Below, piece by piece: positions 1 to 8,340 of a stretch of DNA of 34,816 nucleotides. The position numbers and the translations under genes are program-made. A model generated the notes under the pieces. It had not been told where the DNA came from. It made no database searches and was given only the letters and a program-made list of their open reading frames with translations. The DNA comes from a bacterium (GTDB taxonomy: Bacteria; Zhuqueibacterota; QNDG01; DTFT01): positions 1 to 34,816 of the forward strand of contig JAFGAX010000196.1 of the NCBI GenBank assembly GCA_016933415.1, given 5' to 3'. Positions within the stretch are counted from its first letter, which is position 1; every line of letters starts with the position of its first letter.

Positions 1-22
1 ACGGCGCCGAAAGGAGACCGGC

Positions 23-682
23 ATGCTTCGAGAGGAAGACAAACGCGAGGTACGGGAGCGGCTCGCGTCCATGCGGGAGCCCGTTACGCTCGTGTATTTC
101 ACGCAGATGCTGGCCGGCGCCTGCCGCTTCTGCGTTGAAACCGAAAGGCTTCTGAAGGACTTGGCATCCCTGTCGGACAAGATCACACTCGAGATTAAGA
201 ACTTTGTGAGCGATGCGGACGAGGCAGCCCGTTACGGAGTCGACAAGATCCCGGCCACCGTTCTGATCGGAGCGAAGGATCAGGGCCTTTGTTTTTACGG
301 AATGCCGTCCGGTTACGAATTCATGACCTTTCTGGAAACCATGCTCCGGATGTCGAGCCGCGATTCAGGGCTTTCGGAGGAATCACGAAAACTCCTGAAG
401 AGGCTTTCCCGCCCGGTTCACCTGCAGGTATTCGTCACGCCCACCTGTCCCTATTGCCCGCAATCCGCGATTCTCGGGTACAGCCTGGCCATGGAATCCG
501 ATTTCATCACATGCGATGTCGTGGAAATCTCTGAATTCCCCCACTTGGCCCAGAAATACGAGGTCATGGGAGTGCCGAAGACTTTGATCAATGATACCGA
601 CGGATTGGATGGAGCGGTTCCTGAAGCGGTGCTGGTGAGCCGGATCATGAAGACAGCTGAAAATGAACCCAAGTCTGAATAA
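23..682 (+). CDS. Two-domain thioredoxin/glutaredoxin-like disulfide oxidoreductase
   Basis: Predicted cytoplasmic thiol-disulfide oxidoreductase of 219 residues built from two thioredoxin folds in tandem, the layout of the PDO/glutaredoxin-like family. The N-terminal fold carries CRFC at residues 34-37 and a cis-Pro loop 'KIPAT'. The C-terminal fold carries the classical CPYC at 142-145 and a cis-Pro loop 'GVPKT'. No signal peptide or membrane segment is seen. The ATG start is preceded by AAGGAG about 8 nt upstream. Family members reduce or shuffle disulfides in partner proteins; the partner here is unknown. A 134-nt gap with a sigma-54-like site separates it from the chemosensory operon, so co-transcription is not evident. 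CRFC is an uncommon active-site dipeptide, and the N-terminal site may be less redox-active than CPYC. Fold and motifs are clear; the physiological role is not. Confidence 0.85.
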   Translation: MLREEDKREVRERLASMREPVTLVYFTQMLAGACRFCVETERLLKDLASLSDKITLEIKNFVSDADEAARYGVDKIPATVLIGAKDQGLCFYGMPSGYEFMTFLETMLRMSSRDSGLSEESRKLLKRLSRPVHLQVFVTPTCPYCPQSAILGYSLAMESDFITCDVVEISEFPHLAQKYEVMGVPKTLINDTDGLDGAVPEAVLVSRIMKTAENEPKSE

Positions 683-696
683 ATACAAATGATGCA

Positions 697-712
697 TGGC
701 ATAGGTTTTGCG
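697..712 (+). promoter_or_regulatory. Candidate sigma-54 (-24/-12) promoter of the chemosensory operon
   Basis: TGGCAT at 697-702 and TTGCG at 708-712 place GG (698-699) and GC (710-711) exactly 10 nt apart, the diagnostic spacing of RpoN promoters (TGGCAC-N5-TTGCW). Deviations are T for C at the end of the -24 element and G for A/T after TTGC. It lies about 105 nt upstream of the first receiver gene. No convincing TTGACA/TATAAT pair was found in this gap. No enhancer-binding protein gene is in the window. Confidence 0.45.
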
Positions 713-816
713 TAAATTCTGTTGAATAAAAAAATTCAAGTTAGAATGGGAAATTTTTTCCTTTTGCAAGGAATTTGAGGCTGAAATGTCCATTTTGAAA
801 GCAAAGGGGGAGTGAT

Positions 817-1200
817 TTGGCCTCCAAGGTTCTGATTGTCGATGACGATCCGGGCATACGCATGCTTCTTTCAAAATTTCTCCAGCGGGAGGGCTACGAG
901 GCCATTGCCGCGCAGAATGGGCTTGAGGGCGTGGAACTGGCAAAGAAGCATCAGCCCGACCTGATCATCATGGATGTGGTGATGCCCCAGATGGACGGAT
1001 TGACCGCCGCTCGTTTGATCAAGTTTTACAAGCCTTTGAGCGAAGTTCCCATTCTTTTCCTGACTGCAAAGGACGCGGAAAAGGAGATCGAGCTCGCCCA
1101 GGAAGTGCGGGCTGAGGTTTATATCACCAAACCCTTTGACATACGGCAGGTCATCCAGGTCGTGCGGGAAACGCTGACAGGCGGCAAAACCGGGAGCTGA
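817..1200 (+). CDS. Single-domain response regulator (CheY-like receiver)
   Basis: A 127-residue stand-alone receiver domain. The acidic pocket 'VDDD' lies near residues 8-11, the phospho-acceptor is D53 in 'IIMDVVMP', and the conserved Lys is in 'YITKPFD'. No output domain follows. As the first gene of the chemosensory operon, with cheW 6 nt downstream, it is probably the diffusible phospho-acceptor of the CheA encoded below, as CheY, PilG or FrzZ are in other systems; which of these roles applies cannot be told here. The start is a TTG, chosen because AAGGGGGAG (804-812) sits 4 nt upstream and the conserved beta-1 strand begins three residues in; no in-frame ATG fits. Confidence 0.9.
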   Translation: MASKVLIVDDDPGIRMLLSKFLQREGYEAIAAQNGLEGVELAKKHQPDLIIMDVVMPQMDGLTAARLIKFYKPLSEVPILFLTAKDAEKEIELAQEVRAEVYITKPFDIRQVIQVVRETLTGGKTGS

Positions 1201-1206
1201 CCGTTC

Positions 1207-1725
1207 ATGGCTGAAAAAAAGCATTTCATCCTTTTCTCCCTCGCCGATCAGAAATTCGCCCTGCCTCTGGGGTGGGTCGAAAAAATCGTCCGTTCCGTGG
1301 CCGTCCGGCCCCTTCCAAAGGCGCCGGACCTCATCCTCGGCGTCATCAACCTGCAGGGCAGCATCGTTCCCATTGCCAGCCTGCGCAAGCGCTTCGGGCT
1401 CGAGGAAAAGCCGGTCGGAGTGGACGATCATCTGATCGTGTGCCGCACTTCGGGCCGTCCCCTGGCGCTTCTGGTGGACAATGTGGCGGACATCATTGAG
1501 ATCGATGAATCCCGCATCATCCGTCAGGAGGCCATTCTGGGCGACATGGACACCATCGAAGGCGTGCTCAAGATGGAGGACGGCATGATTCTGATTCACG
1601 ATCTGGAGCGCGTGCTGTCCGGCGAGGAGGCTTCGCGGCTCGAACAGGCGTTGAAAGGGGAGGCGGCGGCCGATCGACCGGCCTCGTCCGGCTCCAGACG
1701 GAAGGGCGGAGGAAAAGCCGCGTGA
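1207..1725 (+). CDS. cheW: CheW-type coupling protein (first copy)
   Basis: A 172-residue protein whose first ~145 residues form a CheW SH3-like domain: 'FILFSLADQKFALPL', then 'ILGVINLQGSIVPIASLRKR', then 'LLVDNVADIIEI'. CheW scaffolds bridge the MCP tip and the P5 domain of CheA. The last ~25 residues are a low-complexity Ala/Gly/Ser/Arg-rich tail ('SSGSRRKGGGKAA') absent from typical CheW. The gene starts with ATG 6 nt after the receiver gene and its stop overlaps the GTG start of cheR, implying translational coupling. A second, divergent CheW is encoded just beyond cheR, so the array may use two different adaptors. Confidence 0.92.
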   Translation: MAEKKHFILFSLADQKFALPLGWVEKIVRSVAVRPLPKAPDLILGVINLQGSIVPIASLRKRFGLEEKPVGVDDHLIVCRTSGRPLALLVDNVADIIEIDESRIIRQEAILGDMDTIEGVLKMEDGMILIHDLERVLSGEEASRLEQALKGEAAADRPASSGSRRKGGGKAA

Positions 1726-3260
1726 CGAAGCGGATCCACACCGCCCTGCTCGCGGAATTCGCGGAGTTCATGGCCGTTCAGATGGGCCTGCTTTTCCCCA
1801 AGGAGCGGTGGCTCGATCTTCTCAAGGGCATACAGGCGGCGTCGAAGGAATTCGGCTTCGACGATCCCGAAGCCTGCATCCGCTGGCTCATGTCTACGTC
1901 GCTCAAAAAACAGCATATTGAGACCCTGGCCCTGCAGTTCACTGTCGGGGAAACGTATTTTTTCCGGGAGCCGAAGATATTCGAGGCGCTTGAAAAGCAC
2001 ATCCTTCCCGAGCTGATCCGTTCCCGATGGGAATCGGACCGCCGCATCCGGTTCTGGAGCGCCGGCTGCTGCACCGGCGAGGAGGCGTACTCGATCGCGA
2101 TCCTGTTCAGCCGGATGATCCCGGATCTCCACACCTGGAAAATTTCGATCCTGGGCACGGACATCAACCCCCAGTTCCTGCAGCGGGCGGAGGAGGGCGT
2201 TTACCGGGAGTGGTCCTTCCGGGGAACGCCCTACTGGCTCAAGGAAAATTATTTCAAGGTGAATGCCGAGGGCAATTACGTCATCCATCCCCAGATCAAG
2301 AAGATGGTAAAGTTCCAATCGCTCAATCTCGTCGAAGACAGCTATCCGTCGCTGTTCAACGACACGAACGCCATGGACATCGTTTTCTGCAGGAACGTCC
2401 TGATGTACTTCACCCAGGACCACATGAACAGGATCATCGAGCGGTTCCACCAGAGCCTGATGGACAAGGGATGGCTCGTCGTGGGATCGAGCGAGACGTC
2501 GCACATCTTTTTTCCCCAGTACACGGCCTGCAATTTCCCCGGCGCCATTCTGTACCGGAAGGAAAAGGAGGCGAAGCGCCGGTACCGGGATTTCGTGCGG
2601 GGAGACGGAAACGACTCCGCCTGGGACGCCGATCCGGCTTTCTCGACTTTCGTGCCCCGGTTCCATCCGCGGGAAGAGAAACCCGCCGCGGCCCCGGCGC
2701 GGCCCCGCCCGGTTCCGGAACCCGCCGCGGAGACCGTGGTGGCGGCCCCGCCCGAGCCCGTTTCGGAATACGAGCAGGCGCTCGGGCTGTATGAGAACGG
2801 CCGGTACGAGGAAGTCATCGAGCGTTCCGAGAAAAAGCTCAACGGGAACGGTTCCGATCCGAAGCTGATGTCCCTGCTCGCCAAAGCGTACGCCAACCGG
2901 GGACAGCTGAAGGACGCCATCGTCTGGTGCGAGAAAGCCATCTCCGCGGAAAAACTCAATCCCGGGCACTACCATCTGCGGGCCGTGATTCTCCAGGAGC
3001 AGGGCGACGTGGAAAACGCCATCGCCTCCTTGAAGCGCGCCCTCTATCTCGATTCCGACTTCGTGCTGGCGCATTTCATGCTGGGCAACCTCTCCCAGCA
3101 GGCCGGTAAAATCCGCGAATCGCGCAAGTATTTCGAGAACGCGCTGGCGCTTCTCAAGGGAGTCGGACAGGAGACGGTGCTCACCGAATCCGGGGGGATG
3201 ACGGCGGGCCGTATGCAGCAACTGATTCTGTCGACGCTGAACCGCGGGATGAATGCATGA
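1722..3260 (+). CDS. cheR: CheR-type MCP methyltransferase with C-terminal TPR repeats
   Basis: 512 residues. An N-terminal CheR all-alpha domain is followed by the SAM-binding methyltransferase domain with 'SAGCCTGEEAYS' at about 113-124 and 'MDIVFCRNVLMYF' further on. A Pro/Ala/Glu-rich linker (about 310-345) leads to about four tetratricopeptide repeats (about 350-480), for example 'GQLKDAIVWCEKAI' and 'GDVENAIASLKRAL'. CheR methylates glutamates on the chemoreceptor with SAM, opposing CheB. TPR-tailed CheRs are known from Frz-type systems, where the TPR modulates receptor access. That fits the MCP below, which lacks a C-terminal CheR-docking pentapeptide (it ends 'VEQYKL'). GTG start in a GTGA overlap with cheW; the stop overlaps the next cheW in ATGA. 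Confidence 0.93.
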   Translation: MTKRIHTALLAEFAEFMAVQMGLLFPKERWLDLLKGIQAASKEFGFDDPEACIRWLMSTSLKKQHIETLALQFTVGETYFFREPKIFEALEKHILPELIRSRWESDRRIRFWSAGCCTGEEAYSIAILFSRMIPDLHTWKISILGTDINPQFLQRAEEGVYREWSFRGTPYWLKENYFKVNAEGNYVIHPQIKKMVKFQSLNLVEDSYPSLFNDTNAMDIVFCRNVLMYFTQDHMNRIIERFHQSLMDKGWLVVGSSETSHIFFPQYTACNFPGAILYRKEKEAKRRYRDFVRGDGNDSAWDADPAFSTFVPRFHPREEKPAAAPARPRPVPEPAAETVVAAPPEPVSEYEQALGLYENGRYEEVIERSEKKLNGNGSDPKLMSLLAKAYANRGQLKDAIVWCEKAISAEKLNPGHYHLRAVILQEQGDVENAIASLKRALYLDSDFVLAHFMLGNLSQQAGKIRESRKYFENALALLKGVGQETVLTESGGMTAGRMQQLILSTLNRGMNA

Positions 3261-3841
3261 TCAAACGGAAACTGAAAACCGAGTCCGGAGCGCCAAACAC
3301 CGACGCGGCGCAGGATCCCGCCGCCCGGAAGCGGACCGACATTCTCAAGAGCCGGGCGGAGGAGCTGGCCGTGGAACTCGCTGGCCAGGAGGACACGGGC
3401 AACGTCATCGAGGTCCTCGAATTCGTTCTGGCCAGCGAGCATTACGGCATCGAGACGAACCTGATCGGCGAAGTCTATCCGATGCGGGAATACACGCCCG
3501 TTCCGGGAACGCCGGATTTCGTGATGGGCCTCATCAACATCCGCGGCCGCATTGTGTCGGTCAACGACATCCGGCGGTTTTTCGACCTGCCGGTCAAGGG
3601 CCTGAGCGATCTCAACCGCGTCATCGTCGTGCAAACGGCCCGGATGGAGCTGGGTATACTGGCGGACCGGATCGTGGGTGTCCGCACCGTTCAGACGGAC
3701 ACCCTGCAGACGTCCCTGCCGACGCTCACCGGAATCCGGGCGGAATACCTGCGCGGCATCGCCCCAGACGGTCTGGTCGTGCTGGATGTTGAAAAGATGG
3801 TCATGGACACCAGACTCATCGTCAACGACGAAGTGGAATAA
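3257..3841 (+). CDS. cheW: CheW-type coupling protein (second copy)
   Basis: 194 residues. A charged N-terminal extension of about 50 residues precedes a CheW domain: 'EVLEFVLASEHYGIE', 'FVMGLINIRGRIVSVND' and 'LGILADRIVGVRTV'. It differs clearly from the first CheW and more closely resembles the adaptors with an N-terminal extension seen in multi-adaptor chemosensory operons. The ATG overlaps the cheR stop (ATGA), so it is probably translated by coupling. The following 66 nt lead to the MCP gene. It is likely a structural adaptor between MCP and CheA; which CheW sits in which ring position cannot be told from sequence. Confidence 0.92.
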   Translation: MIKRKLKTESGAPNTDAAQDPAARKRTDILKSRAEELAVELAGQEDTGNVIEVLEFVLASEHYGIETNLIGEVYPMREYTPVPGTPDFVMGLINIRGRIVSVNDIRRFFDLPVKGLSDLNRVIVVQTARMELGILADRIVGVRTVQTDTLQTSLPTLTGIRAEYLRGIAPDGLVVLDVEKMVMDTRLIVNDEVE

Positions 3842-3907
3842 ATCCGGGAAACGGGCGAGACCGGGCGCCGTTGCCGTCCGCCCCGGAAACCAGCAAGGGA
3901 GCTGACC

Positions 3908-5494
3908 ATGTGGAACAAGATCAGTTTCAAGTATAAACTCTACGTCATCCCGGCGGTGGCGGTTCTGTCGCTGATCAGCGGCGTGTTATCGACGAGCTAC
4001 TTCGTCAACCGCAACAACAGGCAGATCCGGCAAATCACCGAGGTGACCGTGCCGAATCTCGGAACGGTCCGGGATTTGAAATCCATCCTGTCGGCAACCG
4101 AGGCGGCCATACAGATCGCCCAGCTGACGGGCGACTCGGACGCCTTGAAGGCCCTGAGGCCGCTCCAGGTTCAGTTCTACGGAAAACTCGACGGACTGCC
4201 GAAGGCCGGCGTTTTCAAGGAGGACGAAATCGCCTCGATCAGGGAATGTTACGGCAACACGGTCACGGAGGCGGGCCGTTCCATTCAGGGCGGGCTCCGC
4301 GTCCTGCCGAAATCCGACGGAATGTCCCCGGGGGAAGCCTGTATGTCCCGGCTTGAGGCGATCGAAACGCGTTTCACCTCCGATCTGAACTCCGGTATAC
4401 GGACCGTTCAGGACAACAACCGTTCCCTGCTTCGCCGGAATCTGATTGCCATTCTTCTGTTTCTGATCCTCATCATCGTCCTGTCGGTGCTCCTGACGCC
4501 GACCTTCATCCGGCCCCTGAACATCGCCATCGAAGTGGCCGACCGCGTGGCCCGCGGCGACCTGACGGTGCGCGTGCCGTCCATCGAGGGCAACGATGAA
4601 ATGGCCAATCTCCTGCGCGTGTTCCGGACCATGGTCGAGAACCTGCGCACGCTCACCGAACAGATCAAGGAGGCGGTCAGCTCCCTCGCGTCCGCCTCCA
4701 CCGAAATATCGGCCTCGGTCACCGAGATCGCCTCCGGCGCGACGGAAACGGCCACGGCCGCCAATGAAACCAGCACCACGGTCGAGGAGGTCCGGCAGAC
4801 CGCGCTGGACGCCAACCGCAAGGCGAAGCACGTTTCGGAAAGCGCCCAGAAAGCCGTCCATATCTCGCAGACCGGAGAAAAATCGGTGGCCACGACGATC
4901 GAGGGCATTCGGCGCATCGAATCCCAGATGGAATCCATCGCCGAGAGCATCATGAAGCTCAGCGAACACGGACAGGCCATCGGCGGCATCATCGCCACGG
5001 TCGAGGACGTGGCCGAACAGTCGAATCTGCTCGCCGTCAACGCCTCGATCGAAGCGGCCAGGGCGGGGGAGCACGGCAAGGGCTTCGCCGTGGTCGCGCA
5101 CGAGGTCAAGAGTCTCGCCGAACAGTCGAAGCAGTCCACCATGCGGGTCCGCAGCATCCTCGACGACATTCAGAAGGCCACCAGCGGCGCGGTGATGACC
5201 ACGGAACAGGGGAGCAAGGCCGTCGAGGCCGGCGTGAAACAGTCGCAGGAGGCCGGGGACTCGATTCAACACCTGGCCGCCAGCGTGGAGGAAGCCGCGC
5301 AGGCGACCACCCAGATCGCCGTCTCCTCGCAGGAACAGCTGGTCGGGATGGACCAGGTCGTGGCCGCCATGGAAAGCATCAAGCAGGCCAGCGCCCAGAA
5401 CGTGACGGCCACGAAGCAGGTGGAGTCCGCGGCCCGGGATCTTCAGGATCTGGGCCAGCGGCTCAAGCATCTCGTCGAGCAGTATAAACTCTAG
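3908..5494 (+). CDS. Methyl-accepting chemotaxis protein (membrane chemoreceptor)
   Basis: 528 residues. A short cytoplasmic N-terminus precedes TM1 (about 11-31). A roughly 145-residue periplasmic helical domain, probably of four-helix-bundle type, follows. TM2 is about 178-198 ('[16 protein letters not shown]'), then a HAMP domain (about 199-252) and a long coiled-coil signalling domain. The hairpin tip is the conserved '[20 protein letters not shown]' at about residues 370-390, which contacts CheA and CheW. Gln/Glu-rich heptads flanking the tip ('[14 protein letters not shown]') look like methylation segments. No CheR-tethering pentapeptide is present at the C-terminus. It is the only receptor in the operon and so likely the cognate sensor; the ligand is unknown. 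The start is ATG with AAGGGAG upstream. Confidence 0.95.
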   Translation: MWNKISFKYKLYVIPAVAVLSLISGVLSTSYFVNRNNRQIRQITEVTVPNLGTVRDLKSILSATEAAIQIAQLTGDSDALKALRPLQVQFYGKLDGLPKAGVFKEDEIASIRECYGNTVTEAGRSIQGGLRVLPKSDGMSPGEACMSRLEAIETRFTSDLNSGIRTVQDNNRSLLRRNLIAILLFLILIIVLSVLLTPTFIRPLNIAIEVADRVARGDLTVRVPSIEGNDEMANLLRVFRTMVENLRTLTEQIKEAVSSLASASTEISASVTEIASGATETATAANETSTTVEEVRQTALDANRKAKHVSESAQKAVHISQTGEKSVATTIEGIRRIESQMESIAESIMKLSEHGQAIGGIIATVEDVAEQSNLLAVNASIEAARAGEHGKGFAVVAHEVKSLAEQSKQSTMRVRSILDDIQKATSGAVMTTEQGSKAVEAGVKQSQEAGDSIQHLAASVEEAAQATTQIAVSSQEQLVGMDQVVAAMESIKQASAQNVTATKQVESAARDLQDLGQRLKHLVEQYKL

Positions 5495-5509
5495 GCCAAG
5501 GGGGCGTTC

Positions 5510-5935
5510 ATGGATTTCAAGGAAGACGGTTTTTTCAAGGAACTGCTCTCGATATTCAAGGCGGAAACCGCCGAGCATATCCAGGCCATGCTGAGCGGCG
5601 TGGATGAACTGGAACGGACACAGGGCACGGACCAGCAGATAGAGGCCGCCGAACCGGTGCACCGCGCGGCCCACAGCCTCAAGGGAGCCGCCCGGACCAT
5701 CGGCCTGGCCGATGTCGAGCCCATCTGCCAGTCCCTGGAGACCTTCTTCAGCGTGATGAAGCGGCAGAAGATGACGTTCGCCCCTGATTTCGCGAACACC
5801 CTTCGGAAAACCGTCCGCAACCTCCAGGCCCTTCTGGACACGTTGAACGAAGAGGGCAAGGTCACGGGGGACAAGGCGGAACTGACCCGGCAGATCGAGG
5901 ACCTTCAGAGCAAAATGGTGACAATGGCCAGGTAG
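5510..5935 (+). CDS. Stand-alone Hpt protein, paralogue of the CheA P1 domain
   Basis: A 141-residue histidine phosphotransfer protein. The phospho-accepting His is H55 in 'AAHSLKGAARTIG'. It is collinear with the N-terminus of the CheA encoded 36 nt downstream, where the equivalent residue is also H55 in 'EAHSLKGAARAVN'. Both share 'FLKELL/FFKELL', 'CQSLE' and 'MKR' at matching positions, so one Hpt seems to be a duplicate of the other. The C-terminal ~35 residues are helical and charged. It carries no kinase or docking domain, so it must be phosphorylated in trans by CheA or the hybrid kinase and could shuttle phosphate between receivers of the operon. ATG start with a GGGGG stretch upstream. 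Confidence 0.9.
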   Translation: MDFKEDGFFKELLSIFKAETAEHIQAMLSGVDELERTQGTDQQIEAAEPVHRAAHSLKGAARTIGLADVEPICQSLETFFSVMKRQKMTFAPDFANTLRKTVRNLQALLDTLNEEGKVTGDKAELTRQIEDLQSKMVTMAR

Positions 5936-5970
5936 CGGAGCCGGGCATCGACGAACACGAGGCCTTCTTT

Positions 5971-8322
5971 ATGATCAATAATGAAGCCGAATTCCTGAAA
6001 GAGCTTCTGGCGATGTTCAAGATCGAGGCCGAGGAGCACCTCAAGGGCATCTCCTCCAACCTTCTTGAACTCGAGAAGATTCAGGATGCCGGCGAACAGA
6101 CACCGGTCATCGAAACCATCTACCGGGAGGCGCACAGCCTGAAGGGCGCGGCCCGGGCGGTCAACCTCAATCAGGTGGAAACGCTCTGCCAGTCCCTGGA
6201 AAGCGTTTTCTCCGCGATGAAGCGGCACGTCCTCGCCCCGACGCCGGAGCAGTACGACCAGATCCACGCGGCCGTCGACCGGGTGGGCCAACTGATCGAG
6301 AAACCGGATCTGGAAATCGCGGATGTGCTGCAGCAGCTCGGACGCCTGGAGGCGCTGAGCAAGGAACCGCCCCAGGCGCCGGCCGAACCCCGAACGGCGG
6401 AACCGCCGAAATCCGCGGCTCCGGAACCGGATTCGTCCGGACCGGAACCTCCGCCTCAGCCGGAAGCTCCGGCCGCGTCCGCGGCGCAGGAACCGGCCCA
6501 TCAGGCCAACGCGGCCTGGAACGCCGAGAAGGACAGAAGCCTCGTTTCCGACACCATCCGCATCAGCACGTCGAAGCTCGATTCGCTCCTGCTTCAGGCA
6601 GAAGAACTGCTCGCCTCCAAGCTGACGGCGCTCCAGTTCACCAAGGACGAGAGGGACCTGGTGACCTGGATCGACGCCTGGCGGAAGGAATGGGAGAAGC
6701 GGGAGCCCGAGCTCAAGGCCTTCCGGCGGGACATCGAAAAATTCGAGAAGAACGCGGACGGCCGCGCCGAGGCGTGGTTCGCCATTCATGATTTCATCAA
6801 CTATAATTACGGACAGGTGAAGGTTTTCGAGTCGCGGATCCAGGCGATGTCCAAGGCGTCCGACCAGAACGCCCGCGGCCTGGGCGGCATGGTCGACACG
6901 CTGCTGCAGGACGTGAAGCAGGTCCTCACCCTTCCGTTTTCGACGCTGCTGAAAATTCTGCCCAAGATCGTGCGGGACCTGTCCCGGGACCAGGGTAAGG
7001 ACGTCGAACTGATCGTCAAGGGGAGCACCATCGAGATCGACCGGCGCATCCTCGAGGAGATGAAGGACCCGTTCATCCACATTCTCCGCAACTGTGTCGA
7101 TCACGGCATCGAGAAGCCCGACGACCGGCGGAAGGCCAACAAGCCGGCCGGGGGATACATCTCCATCATCATTTCGCAGTCGAGCGGGAACAAGGTCGAC
7201 ATTCTCGTTTCGGACGACGGGCGGGGCATCGATGCGGACCGGGTCCGGGCCTCGGCGGTCCGGCACGGCGTGATGAGCGAGGAGGAGGTGCGTCGGTTGA
7301 GCGATGCGGAGGCCCGCATGCTCATCTTCCAGTCCGAGGTCTCCACGAGTCCGATCATCACCGACATCTCGGGCCGGGGGCTCGGGCTGGCCGTGGTCCG
7401 CGAAAAAGTCGAGAAACTCGGCGGCTCCATCGCGCTGGACACGGAGATCGGAAAAGGCACCACATTCCGCATCCAGCTTCCCGTGACACTGGCCACTTTC
7501 CGGGGGATCCTCGTCGAGGTCAGTGAGCAGACCTTCGTCATTCCGACGGTGAATGTCGACCGTGTCATCCGCATCCGGCCCGGCGATATCCGGACCGCCG
7601 AAAACCGGGAAACCGTCCTGCTGGACGGCAAAGTGGTCTCTCTCGTCCATCTCTCCGACGTGCTGGGGCTTCCCCGGCGGAGCCGGCGCGGCGAAGAATC
7701 GGACATGCTCCAGGCGATCACCCTGAGCGCCGGAGACAAACGCATGGCTTTCGTCGTTCAAGGCATCCTCAACGAGCAGGAGGTTCTGGTGAAGAGCCTC
7801 GGTCGGCAGCTGGTCCGGGTGCGCAACATCGCCGGAGCGACGATTCTGGGGTCCAACAAGGTAGTCCCCATTCTCAATGTGATCGACCTGATGAAATCGG
7901 CGGTCCGGTCGAGCGCCATTCCCACCAAAATGACAACCACGGAGGGAACCGAAGTGGGCAAGAAGAATATCCTGGTGGCGGAAGACTCCATCACCTCGCG
8001 GACGCTGTTGAAGAATATTCTGGAATCCGCCGGGTACCAGGTGAAAACCGCGGTCGACGGCGTGGACGCGCTGACCGCCCTCCGGACCGAGACGTTCGAT
8101 CTCGTCGTATCGGACATCGAAATGCCGCGGATGAACGGCTTCGACCTGGTCGCCCGGATCCGCGGCGACAAGGCCACGGCCGATCTGCCGGTCATCCTTG
8201 TCACCGCGCTGGAATCCCGCGAGGACCGGGAGCGGGGCATCGACGTCGGCGCCAACGCCTACATCGTCAAGCGCAGCTTCGATCAGAGCAACCTGCTGGA
8301 AGTCATCAGCAAACTCATTTAA
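5971..8322 (+). CDS. cheA: Hybrid chemotaxis histidine kinase CheA with C-terminal receiver
   Basis: 783 residues in the order Hpt/P1 (1-110, phospho-His H55), Pro/Ala/Glu-rich linker (about 130-188), P3 dimerisation region (about 190-320), HATPase (about 330-500), CheW-like P5 (about 500-640) and receiver (about 664-783). The ATPase has an N box around N374 ('LRNCVDHGIE'), a G1 box 'DDGRGID' (415-421) and a G2 box 'GRGLGL' (468-473). The receiver has D672 in the acidic pocket, phospho-acceptor D715 and conserved K767. No recognisable P2 (CheY-docking) domain is present. CheA-receiver fusions occur in FrzE and PilL/ChpA systems, where the receiver acts as a phosphate sink or relay. ATG start; 18 nt separate it from cheB. 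Confidence 0.95.
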   Translation: MINNEAEFLKELLAMFKIEAEEHLKGISSNLLELEKIQDAGEQTPVIETIYREAHSLKGAARAVNLNQVETLCQSLESVFSAMKRHVLAPTPEQYDQIHAAVDRVGQLIEKPDLEIADVLQQLGRLEALSKEPPQAPAEPRTAEPPKSAAPEPDSSGPEPPPQPEAPAASAAQEPAHQANAAWNAEKDRSLVSDTIRISTSKLDSLLLQAEELLASKLTALQFTKDERDLVTWIDAWRKEWEKREPELKAFRRDIEKFEKNADGRAEAWFAIHDFINYNYGQVKVFESRIQAMSKASDQNARGLGGMVDTLLQDVKQVLTLPFSTLLKILPKIVRDLSRDQGKDVELIVKGSTIEIDRRILEEMKDPFIHILRNCVDHGIEKPDDRRKANKPAGGYISIIISQSSGNKVDILVSDDGRGIDADRVRASAVRHGVMSEEEVRRLSDAEARMLIFQSEVSTSPIITDISGRGLGLAVVREKVEKLGGSIALDTEIGKGTTFRIQLPVTLATFRGILVEVSEQTFVIPTVNVDRVIRIRPGDIRTAENRETVLLDGKVVSLVHLSDVLGLPRRSRRGEESDMLQAITLSAGDKRMAFVVQGILNEQEVLVKSLGRQLVRVRNIAGATILGSNKVVPILNVIDLMKSAVRSSAIPTKMTTTEGTEVGKKNILVAEDSITSRTLLKNILESAGYQVKTAVDGVDALTALRTETFDLVVSDIEMPRMNGFDLVARIRGDKATADLPVILVTALESREDRERGIDVGANAYIVKRSFDQSNLLEVISKLI

Positions 8323-8340
8323 CGGAGCCCTTTTCCGAAC

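Noticed and set aside
722-747. TTGAAT (722-727) with TAGAAT (742-747) as a sigma-70 promoter before the chemosensory operon
   Set aside because: The spacer is only 14 nt, too short for sigma-70. The TTGAAT-A6-ATTCAA palindrome may be incidental in an AT-rich gap.
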